Position numbers and translations under genes: made by a program. Shown piece after piece: positions 19,997 to 27,307 of a stretch of DNA of 64,000 nucleotides (position 1 is the stretch's first letter; each line of letters opens with the position of its first letter). Source of the stretch: an uncultured Porticoccus sp. (GTDB taxonomy: Bacteria > Pseudomonadota > Gammaproteobacteria > Pseudomonadales > Porticoccaceae); assembly GCF_913061305.1 (NCBI RefSeq), contig NZ_CAJXST010000001.1:1-64000 (forward strand), read 5' to 3'. The notes under the pieces were generated by a model. That model was not told the DNA's origin. It searched no databases and was given only the letters and a program-made list of their open reading frames with translations.

Positions 19997-20461
19997 CCAC
20001 TTGGCGATTTGCTTGCACATAACATCGACCGTCACTCCCTTATAATCGCATCTCTCCAAATGACGCCAACCGAGCTTCTCATAAAGTCTCGAGGCGAACT
20101 CGGTGTATAGGTACCAAGCATTAGCATTTGAGCGAACTGCCTCATCCTCGCACCGGGCAACCAATTTGCTAGCTACTCCCTGATGCCGGAAGCCCTCTTT
20201 CACATAAACGGCTGCCAACCAAGGGGATAAATTCAGCTTAGTATCCATATCGTTCTGTACCAGCGCAGCCGAACCAATTAGCAGATTCCCTGACATCGCA
20301 ATAAAGATTGAAGGAATACCCTCTCGTCCCGCAGCTTCAGCGATTGCTTCGATGCGCCCCTCTAGAGTAAGCGACGGATTCAAATGCTTCCACTCCGCAT
20401 GGTGCAGCGCTGCCAACTCAGCAATGAACTCTTTCCTATCAGCCAGAGGGATAATATCCAT
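19985..20461 (-). CDS. GNAT family N-acetyltransferase
   Basis: 158 residues. Acetyl-CoA binding motif A is visible as LAAVYVKEGFRHQGVASKLV at about 88-107, followed by the motif-B region LYTEFASRLYEKLGWRHLE. Its substrate is unknown; small GNATs of this type acetylate amines, including antibiotics or toxins, and are common in integron cassettes. The last codons (Lys-Trp-Gly-stop) are encoded by a short repeat also found at 22396-22418, so the natural C-terminus may have been replaced. It is first in the left part of a minus-strand accessory cluster. Confidence 0.82.
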   Translation of the reverse strand: MDIIPLADRKEFIAELAALHHAEWKHLNPSLTLEGRIEAIAEAAGREGIPSIFIAMSGNLLIGSAALVQNDMDTKLNLSPWLAAVYVKEGFRHQGVASKLVARCEDEAVRSNANAWYLYTEFASRLYEKLGWRHLERCDYKGVTVDVMCKQIAKWKWG

Positions 20462-20471
20462 AGTATTTGCC

Positions 20472-20618
20472 TCTTAACGCCCCAGATATGCCCCGGACCT
20501 TAAGCGTAGTGAACTTGGGAGCAGAAATGGTTAAAAAACAATCGTTACGATCCCTGTAACGCGATTTTGGAGCTGCGAAGCGGTGGAAAAATTGTTCGGC
20601 AACAACCGTTGGTTATGC
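20472..20618 (-). other. Candidate attC-like junction after the toxin gene (interrupted)
   Basis: On the reverse strand the toxin stop is followed at once by GCATAAC (20612-20618), an R''-type box, and the acetyltransferase gene is preceded by GGGGCGTTAAGA (R'-type box GTTAAGA, 20472-20478). Between them lie a GC-rich segment and a partial copy of the 75-bp repeat. The inner L boxes do not pair well, so if this was an attC site it is a mosaic or decayed one. Confidence 0.35.
20518..20555. repeat. 75-bp dispersed repeat, partial copy B
   Basis: About 38 bp matching the right half of the repeat (AATGGTTAAAAAACAATCGTTACGA-type core). The left half is missing. It lies within the junction between the toxin and acetyltransferase genes. 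Confidence 0.6.
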
Positions 20619-20619
20619 A

Positions 20620-20883
20620 TTATTCGTAGTGGCTCCAGAGCCTGAGAATTTTCACCACTCGCTCGTCCTCGAGCACTTGGTAAACCAGACGATGCTGAAT
20701 ATTGATACGGCGTGAATAGGCCCCTACAAGGTCGCCAATGAGTTTTTCAAACGGTGGCGGCTTGCGGTATGGATCTTCCGCGATTAAGTCCAATAGTTCC
20801 TGGGCTTTTGGTTTGAGGCCGCTGGAGGCCAACTTCTTTGCATCTTTCTGGGCTTGCTTGATGTAAACCAACTTCCATGTCAC
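20620..20883 (-). CDS. Txe/YoeB family toxin
   Basis: 87 residues, the typical YoeB size. The family features are visible: WKLVYIKQAQKDAKKL at the N-terminus, PFEKLIGDLVGAYSRRINIQHRLVYQV in the core, and the C-terminal RLWSHYE with the catalytic His and Tyr. YoeB toxins are ribosome-dependent mRNA interferases kept inactive by a YefM-type antitoxin. Its start overlaps the antitoxin stop by 4 bp, the normal antitoxin-first arrangement. Confidence 0.93.
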   Translation of the reverse strand: MTWKLVYIKQAQKDAKKLASSGLKPKAQELLDLIAEDPYRKPPPFEKLIGDLVGAYSRRINIQHRLVYQVLEDERVVKILRLWSHYE

Positions 20884-21122
20884 CAGTCCAACTCCTCATC
20901 GCATTCATCCACGGGGGTCTCCATCCCCTCACGAATAGACTCCCGCATACCAGGTACGGAGAGCAGGTAGAGTGTTTCCTGAATGGCTGACCAGTCTTCC
21001 TCGGAAACCAGCACGGCTTTGTTCCGCTTACCCATGATGACGATTGGTTGATGAGACTCAGCTGTTTCATCAATCAACCGGTAAAGGTTGCTACGCGCCT
21101 CAGTTGCAGTGATTCCGGTCAT
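20880..21122 (-). CDS. YefM/Phd family antitoxin
   Basis: 80 residues. The N-terminal Phd/YefM DNA-binding fold reads ITATEARSNLYRLIDETAESHQPIVIMGKRN, and the acidic C-terminus (ETPVDECDEELDW) is the toxin-neutralising tail. It precedes and overlaps the YoeB-type gene. It should autoregulate the pair together with the toxin through the GTACGT motifs in the promoter directly upstream. Such pairs often stabilise cassette arrays and mobile DNA. Confidence 0.92.
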   Translation of the reverse strand: MTGITATEARSNLYRLIDETAESHQPIVIMGKRNKAVLVSEEDWSAIQETLYLLSVPGMRESIREGMETPVDECDEELDW

Positions 21123-21154
21123 GACGCACCTCTTGCGTGTTTAACTTTTAACCT

Positions 21155-21182
21155 ATTGTACGTCTTTAGGTACGTACGTCAA
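21155..21182 (-). promoter_or_regulatory. Toxin-antitoxin promoter with overlapping GTACGT operator motifs
   Basis: On the reverse strand: TTGACG (21177-21182), a 16-bp spacer and TACAAT (21155-21160), ending 32 bp before the antitoxin ATG. GTACGT occurs at 21158-21163 and as GTACGTACGT at 21170-21179, overlapping the promoter boxes. YefM-type repressors are known to bind palindromes with a TGTACA-like centre, so these are the likely operator. Confidence 0.6.
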
Positions 21183-21194
21183 GACGAACGTTTT

Positions 21195-21347
21195 GTATAA
21201 CGCTTGAGACCAAAGAGGTTGGAGTGAATAAATTTTGATTAGCCTAGCGGTGAAAATGGTTTAAAAATAATCGTTACGACCCCTTTAATTCATTTGTAGT
21301 GAGCGCAGCGAACGAAAAATGAGTCCGGATTGACGGCACTGTTAGGC
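21195..21347 (-). other. Candidate attC site split by the 75-bp repeat
   Basis: Reverse strand: GCCTAAC (21341-21347), a perfect RYYYAAC box 9 bp past the beta-lactamase stop, then a GC-rich hairpin segment (TTCGTTCGCTGCGCTCACT), the 75-bp repeat, and CTCAAGCGTTATAC with R'-type box GTTATAC (21195-21201). Removing the 75-bp repeat leaves 78 bp, the same length as the intact site at 25421-25498. The two inner arms are not clearly complementary, so this is a candidate only. Confidence 0.42.
21212..21286. repeat. 75-bp dispersed repeat, copy C
   Basis: Complete copy with ends AAAGAGGTTG and CGACCCCTTT. It is the same length as copies A and D and lies between the beta-lactamase gene and the toxin-antitoxin pair, inside a candidate attC site. 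No target-site duplication is obvious. Confidence 0.8.
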
Positions 21348-21356
21348 CATGATCTC

Positions 21357-22139
21357 TCACAGCACCCCCAACGCTTCAAGGCTGGCCTTGCCGATTTCAA
21401 TGCGTTTGCTCGCGTCGGTTGCCTTCTGAATATCGATATTCAAAGCGAACGCATACACATGATCATCTTTTTTAACCCAGCCGACCCACCAACCGATGCC
21501 TGAATCCGGCGCATTCTCCCAACCTGTTTTCCCATACAATCGCCAACTGTCTCCTTGCTCCAGAAGAACGATCTCTCGAACACTCGCCTGAACATCTGCG
21601 TGTAGTGGTAGCTGTCCCTGAGCCAGGCTCGCCAGAAATTGGGCCTGCTCGATTGCACTAATCTTGAGCGGTCCTTCAAGCCAGAACGTATCGACGGTTG
21701 CGCCTATATTTCCATTTCCATAGCCAAGCTTTAAGACGTTCTCGCGCATTCGCTCCAAGCCAATGCGACGGGCAAGCTCCTGATAGATCGGAACATTGGA
21801 GAGCGTGATAGCCTCACGTAGCCCCATGTCTTTTTCCCAGACGGCAAATGACTGAGGCTTACCACCGTAAGGCAGGATCTCATCAACATCCTGTACCGCT
21901 TCGACGGCAAGACCGATCAAACTGTTCGGAATTTTAAAGGTGGAAGCGGGAATGAAGCGCACCTTGGAGCGAGCTTGGTTGTGCCCTACAAATCGCCCCG
22001 CATCGACATCATAGAGTACGAAGGTTCCCGTCACGCCTGCACGCTTGAATAGCGCCCCAACTTCCGGACTCTCTTTCCACTCTGATGAGTATCCTTGCAG
22101 GGAAAAAAGTGCAAGTAATGCGGTGAGCAGTGATTTCAT
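21357..22139 (-). CDS. Class D (OXA-type) beta-lactamase
   Basis: 260-residue secreted serine beta-lactamase. The signal peptide is about residues 1-18. All class D elements are present: the nucleophile tetrad S66-T-F-K69, S114-N-V116, Y140-G-N142, a tryptophan at 153 in FWLEGPLKIS, and K204-T-G206 followed by WWVGWV. It should hydrolyse penicillins and perhaps other beta-lactams in the periplasm; spectrum cannot be judged. The start ATG ends at 22139 with AAAGGA upstream; the frame is open further upstream but without signal-peptide character. A cassette-type GCCTAAC box follows its stop. Confidence 0.94.
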   Translation of the reverse strand: MKSLLTALLALFSLQGYSSEWKESPEVGALFKRAGVTGTFVLYDVDAGRFVGHNQARSKVRFIPASTFKIPNSLIGLAVEAVQDVDEILPYGGKPQSFAVWEKDMGLREAITLSNVPIYQELARRIGLERMRENVLKLGYGNGNIGATVDTFWLEGPLKISAIEQAQFLASLAQGQLPLHADVQASVREIVLLEQGDSWRLYGKTGWENAPDSGIGWWVGWVKKDDHVYAFALNIDIQKATDASKRIEIGKASLEALGVL

Positions 22140-22302
22140 AGCTGTCCTTTCTGTACCTACATTAAGGTCGCATTGCTTTTGTATACTTGATATTCCAGCT
22201 CCGCCATGCCGGCACCCATCTGACGAACGGATATTAGGTAAAGACCTGGGGAACAATGGCTTACCCTTACCAAGGGTAGCGGAGCCAATCTGGATGATGA
22301 CC

Positions 22303-22377
22303 AAAGGGGTAGGAGTGAATATATTTTGATCAGCCTAGTAGTGGAGATGGTTAAAAAATATTCGTTACGACACCTTT
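22303..22377. repeat. 75-bp dispersed repeat, copy D
   Basis: Complete copy with ends AAAGGGGTAG and CGACACCTTT, in the junction upstream of the beta-lactamase gene. It shares the TTTTGATCAGCCTA core with copy A. Confidence 0.8.
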
Positions 22378-22395
22378 ATTTTGACCCCAAATATT

Positions 22396-22418
22396 AAAAG
22401 TCTTATCTGACCCCACTT
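22396..22418 (-). repeat. Second copy of the 24-bp repeat motif
   Basis: The reverse strand reads AAGTGGGGTCAGATAAGACT followed by TTT. It matches the motif at 19973-19996 with one substitution and lies directly downstream of the ATPase gene. Motifs of the GGGGTCAGA type are familiar from REP elements in marine gammaproteobacteria; that link is from memory. Confidence 0.6.
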
Positions 22419-22441
22419 ATTCATGCGCTTTTCCATGGTGG

Positions 22442-24163
22442 CTAGGGAGACAACTCTTGGTATTGCATCTTCAAAAATCTGTTCTCTTTTGTAAATGCCG
22501 CGCGGGAGTAGTCATTAAGCCTTATGTTTAATAATTCTAAATCTGAACTACTAAATTTATCACTATTAATAGTAAGTATGTATTGCCTGCCACTAAGTAA
22601 GCCGATATTTTCGCCAATGTAATTAATACTTTTAATTAAAGTGTCTTGGTCAACATCAAAAATATTGTCATGAACTAAAAAGCCAGGGTGATGCTTCGAT
22701 GTTTCTGGATTTGTCAGCAAGGCAAAGTCATATAGAAAAACTTTTTCTCTGTTGATGCTGTGGCTACCATCCGAGTCAGTGCGAAGTTCAAATTTCAAAA
22801 CTTCTTTTCGTTTTGAAACTTCAATTTCAAAAGAGCTTCTTCTGTTTCCAAAAATATAATCGTGCATATCAAGAATTGTTCTTTCAAAAGAGTCAATCAC
22901 TTCTTGTGAATTATTCACATAACTTTCTAATAGATATACTTCACTTTCTCGATCACGTTTTTTTGCTTTGTGTTCGCTGTCGTAATCAGAGTGTTTTTGG
23001 ATGAATGATGATAAGGCGGAAAACTCTTCAATCTTTTTTTCGTGTATGGCGATTGTTTGCTTTAAGCTGACAAGTAGACCTTCTTGGTCAAGCAATGATA
23101 TTTTTTCCCTGTACAGCTTGGTGAGTGAAGATATACTTTCTTCGAATACCTTTATTTCTTGTTCTATCGAAGATTTTCTATCATCCATTATGCTTCGCTG
23201 AAAGTCGTCAATCTTTTGTTTGAAAGATGTGACTTCATCCAGTTCGCGTTTAATTAAGTCGCCCAAGCCCTCTTTGAACTGATTGTAAAGGTCTGCAACT
23301 TCCTGGCCGTCAATATAATTGTCGCCGCGAAAAAGTTTTATTTTTGATAGCTCTGATTTTAGAACGCCTTGCTTTGAGCGTTCTTGTTCTAGTTGATTCT
23401 CAATATCAATGATTTCATCTTTTACGGTATCAAAGCCTTCGATATTCTCAAGCCTGTCAATGTCACCCTGAATTCTACGCACTTGGTTTTCCAATTCGTT
23501 TAAGTCCGCCTTGGATTCTGATACGTTTTTGCATGTAAGAGCGGTTATATTTTCCTCCATCTTTTTTCTGGCTTTTGAAACGTTTTCCATTTCAGAATAT
23601 AGCCGCTTGGCTTCACTGTATGGATTAGGATCAACGTGCAGTAAAAAAAGATGCGGCGTGTAGTCGGGTGGTATTCTTTTATTTGTGTCGAAACAGCTAA
23701 TAATGGACTTAAATTCAGAACCTTCATCACGCATTAATGGGCCCATCATCATTCTAAATGATGGTGGATTTTCATATACTGCGTCTGCAAATAGTAAGGT
23801 GCTTAGGTGGTCGTTAGCATCAGAAAGCCTAGAGTAAGATTTTCTTTCGCCGTCTATGATTAGAATCGGGCACTCTTGATCATTTATAACCCGCCTAGAA
23901 GTAATGGAGTGACCATTTAATTCAAAGTCTAAACATACGGTTGTATCACGTGATAAATCTTCTTCAGGTATTAGTGATACGCGGCTATCGTTGTGGCGTT
24001 TCAGCAAGGCGTAGTTGATGAATTCTACAGCCATGGATTTTCCCACGCCGTTAGTTTTTACATTACCTTCAGTGGTTTCACCTAATATAAGGTTGAACCC
24101 TTCTTCAAAAGTAATGGGTTCAAAAACTTCGGGTTCGCTGTAAAGTTTCTTAAGCTGCAACAT
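22442..24163 (-). CDS. DUF2326-type ABC/SMC-like ATPase of an ABC-three-component system
   Basis: 573 residues. The N-terminus reads like other DUF2326 ATPases (LKKLYSEPEVFEPITFEEGFNLI) and leads to a Walker A loop NGVGKS with Lys42. Residues from about 180 to 440 are predominantly coiled coil (many Glu/Lys/Leu heptads). The C-terminus has a Walker-B-like strand in GFLVHDNIFDVDQDTLI. This is an SMC/RecN-like architecture expected to hydrolyse ATP on nucleic acid. Its ATG overlaps the small middle gene by 14 bp. Base composition is clearly more AT-rich than the flanking core genes, a sign of transfer. The family belongs to predicted bacterial conflict systems; no function is shown for this protein. 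Confidence 0.82.
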   Translation of the reverse strand: MLQLKKLYSEPEVFEPITFEEGFNLILGETTEGNVKTNGVGKSMAVEFINYALLKRHNDSRVSLIPEEDLSRDTTVCLDFELNGHSITSRRVINDQECPILIIDGERKSYSRLSDANDHLSTLLFADAVYENPPSFRMMMGPLMRDEGSEFKSIISCFDTNKRIPPDYTPHLFLLHVDPNPYSEAKRLYSEMENVSKARKKMEENITALTCKNVSESKADLNELENQVRRIQGDIDRLENIEGFDTVKDEIIDIENQLEQERSKQGVLKSELSKIKLFRGDNYIDGQEVADLYNQFKEGLGDLIKRELDEVTSFKQKIDDFQRSIMDDRKSSIEQEIKVFEESISSLTKLYREKISLLDQEGLLVSLKQTIAIHEKKIEEFSALSSFIQKHSDYDSEHKAKKRDRESEVYLLESYVNNSQEVIDSFERTILDMHDYIFGNRRSSFEIEVSKRKEVLKFELRTDSDGSHSINREKVFLYDFALLTNPETSKHHPGFLVHDNIFDVDQDTLIKSINYIGENIGLLSGRQYILTINSDKFSSSDLELLNIRLNDYSRAAFTKENRFLKMQYQELSP

Positions 24164-24392
24164 TTTTAATCAAATATGGTTCGTCGAATTCAACTATATC
24201 TAAGGAATACAAGAAAAGCATTCCATAGTAGATGCTTCGTGCCGTTATTTTATTGGTCTTTCTTAAATTCTTTGCCAGATCGAAAATGCTAATTCGACCA
24301 TCATCACTACTCTGTAGCTGCTTTAATATTTCTGACCCGATAAAGGGGGCTGACTTCATTAAGTCTTCATCTTTTGTGAACAAGTTAGCCAT
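24150..24392 (-). CDS. Small middle component of ABC-three-component system (MC6-like)
   Basis: 80 residues, helical, resembling the middle-component proteins found between SMEK and DUF2326 genes (EILKQLQSSDDGRISIFDLAKNLRK, then YYGMLFLYSLDIVEFDEPYLI). The pattern suggests a small winged-helix fold that may bridge the ATPase and the SMEK protein. It overlaps the SMEK gene by 8 bp and the ATPase gene by 14 bp, so the three are translated together. The subtype (MC6) is from family memory. Confidence 0.72.
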   Translation of the reverse strand: MANLFTKDEDLMKSAPFIGSEILKQLQSSDDGRISIFDLAKNLRKTNKITARSIYYGMLFLYSLDIVEFDEPYLIKNVAA

Positions 24393-25344
24393 TTGTTACT
24401 TCCTTGTTTGGAAATACGTTGCACTTAATTAGATGCTTAACAATATAGAACTGCGCAGCACCAGTATCAGCTTCAAAACCGTTTTCGTTCAACATTCCAA
24501 TAAAGTTATCAATTAGCTTTTCAAGCGCCTTTTTCGGGTCACCAGCACATTCAGTTAACACCTTATCGCTGTAAACTCGCAAATGTTGAGAAACCCGGCG
24601 AATTTTAACCTGACCAATATCTGATTCTTGTTCAACTGAATCAAGAACAGCACCGTAATCCTGATAAAGTGTTAGGAACTCTTGTTTCAAGAAATCTGAA
24701 TGATCTGAAAAACGTTTATTAATTTTTTCGTCTGGAAATGGTTCAACAAGGAACCCTTCACCAGCTGCGGGGTGTTCTTCGTCACTGATTAGTTCAATTA
24801 GCCGTAAAATGGTTTCCACATTACGCGGAAGGCTTTCAGTGGGCTTCATGTATAGCTGCTGATTCAGAAAGTTACTGATTTCCTGAATTTTTGACAGCTC
24901 TAAGTTATTGATCATTACAGCCAAGTCACCAATGTCCCATATATCTTCTTTGGTGTTCAGGCGGTAAGTGTCGTCTCCAACAGTTGGGGTAGTGTGTGCG
25001 GTCTTCGCTGTGATGTTTAGAATTACTAGACGGTCGTACTTTTCGTACAAGCCTTTTTCAATAAACTTAGTAACGGTGTGTCTTGTTTTGGTAAGTGCTG
25101 AAGTAGAAGTCACCTGAATAGCAAACTTATTTCCTTCGTCGCCAAGGTCTATAGCGGCAGCGTTGGGATCGATGATGTTAATGTTGACTAAACCGTAACC
25201 AAAAGCCAGATTCAACAGATCGCGATAGAAGTTTTCGGAGTGAACGTTTATGTCCGTAAGGTTCAGTCTATTGTGTACTGTTACCTGAGTAGAAAGCCAA
25301 GTAAGCGAGTTGATAACTGATTTTTGATAGTCTTGGCGATTCAT
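24385..25344 (-). CDS. SMEK domain-containing protein, first component of ABC-three-component system
   Basis: 319 residues. The N-terminal ~160 residues match the SMEK domain: helical SLTWLSTQVTVHNRLNLTDIN, then AIDLGDEGNKFAIQVTSTSALTK. The latter places an Asp (66), a Gln-Val-Thr strand (77-79) and Lys86 in an order like degenerate PD-(D/E)xK nuclease cores, so a nuclease-type effector role is possible but inferred. The C-terminal half (from about 165) is helical and is probably the part that contacts the other two proteins. First gene of a tightly overlapping three-gene operon, AT-rich, 77 bp from an attC-like site. Confidence 0.8.
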   Translation of the reverse strand: MNRQDYQKSVINSLTWLSTQVTVHNRLNLTDINVHSENFYRDLLNLAFGYGLVNINIIDPNAAAIDLGDEGNKFAIQVTSTSALTKTRHTVTKFIEKGLYEKYDRLVILNITAKTAHTTPTVGDDTYRLNTKEDIWDIGDLAVMINNLELSKIQEISNFLNQQLYMKPTESLPRNVETILRLIELISDEEHPAAGEGFLVEPFPDEKINKRFSDHSDFLKQEFLTLYQDYGAVLDSVEQESDIGQVKIRRVSQHLRVYSDKVLTECAGDPKKALEKLIDNFIGMLNENGFEADTGAAQFYIVKHLIKCNVFPNKEVTNG

Positions 25345-25420
25345 CTTACGTTCATTATTTTGGGCGCGTTCATCACACTATACAGTCTTATATAAAGGCT
25401 GGCTAAGCTCGAAATCATAC

Positions 25421-25498
25421 GCATAACGCCCGCCATAAACGGCCGAGTGAAACGAGGTCCGGCGACCGCAGGGAGCGAATTTAATGGCTTTGTTACAC
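25421..25498 (-). other. attC-like integron recombination site (78 bp)
   Basis: Reverse strand, 5' to 3': R'' GTGTAAC (25492-25498, containing the tautomerase TAA stop), L'' GCCATTAAA, a GC-rich variable stem (TTCGCTCCCTGCGGTCGCC), L' TTTATGGC, and R' GTTATGC (25421-25427). L'' and L' pair except for one extra base, as expected for the extrahelical base of attC sites. The tautomerase gene's 5' side carries GTTACAC (25892-25898), the exact complement of its R'', which is what a cassette inserted by site-specific recombination should show. Confidence 0.72.
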
Positions 25499-25879
25499 GT
25501 TGACTTTATACTTGAGGTCATTCGCTTCATCCCCTGTCATCCCGCGAAATCCCCACTGATGCGGCTGCTGCTCCTTGATCGTAATTTCAACGTCAATTGA
25601 CGCTAAGGATAGCTGCGACTCGAGCTCTTGGAATAACGACTTGATAAGAGCCTTTTGAGTTTCCGGCTTCCGGCCGGACATCATGTTGATTTCAATGACT
25701 GTATAGGCGTCGCTTCTGCCACCAGGGTAATAGAAATCCTCTCGTTCCAAGGGGATAAATCTATGCGCACGCTTATCTTCCGGCATACCTAGAACAGACT
25801 GCATGCAGCCATGAATGACATCCGACAGTTTGGCCTTTATTGGATTTAGCTGGTCCTTGATTCCATAAACTACAATCAT
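25493..25879 (-). CDS. Tautomerase-family protein, cassette-borne
   Basis: 128 residues, similar to a branch of the 4-oxalocrotonate tautomerase superfamily (KRAHRFIPLEREDFYYPGGRSDAYTVIEINMMSGR, later HQWGFRGMTGDEAND). The catalytic N-terminal proline of classic tautomerases is absent: the chain begins Met-Ile-Val-Val-Tyr. Either it works differently or it has another role. It is bounded by GTTACAC upstream and GTGTAAC at its stop codon, so it looks like a single-gene integron cassette. Confidence 0.8.
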   Translation of the reverse strand: MIVVYGIKDQLNPIKAKLSDVIHGCMQSVLGMPEDKRAHRFIPLEREDFYYPGGRSDAYTVIEINMMSGRKPETQKALIKSLFQELESQLSLASIDVEITIKEQQPHQWGFRGMTGDEANDLKYKVNV

Positions 25880-27295
<1,416 letters not shown>

Positions 27296-27307
27296 CCAGC
27301 GCACCTT

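Larger units (their letters stand above)
22140..22441. other. Gene-free 300-bp junction between beta-lactamase and ATPase genes
   Basis: This contains repeat copy D, the second copy of the 24-bp motif (22396-22418) and about 160 bp upstream of the beta-lactamase start in which I see no gene and no clear attC site. The expected GCATAAC box closing the SMEK/ATPase cassette is not found, so this junction has probably been rearranged by the repeats. Confidence 0.6.

Noticed and set aside
19874-22377. 75-bp repeats as a CRISPR array
   Set aside because: Only four copies, spaced by whole genes, no regular spacers and no cas genes.
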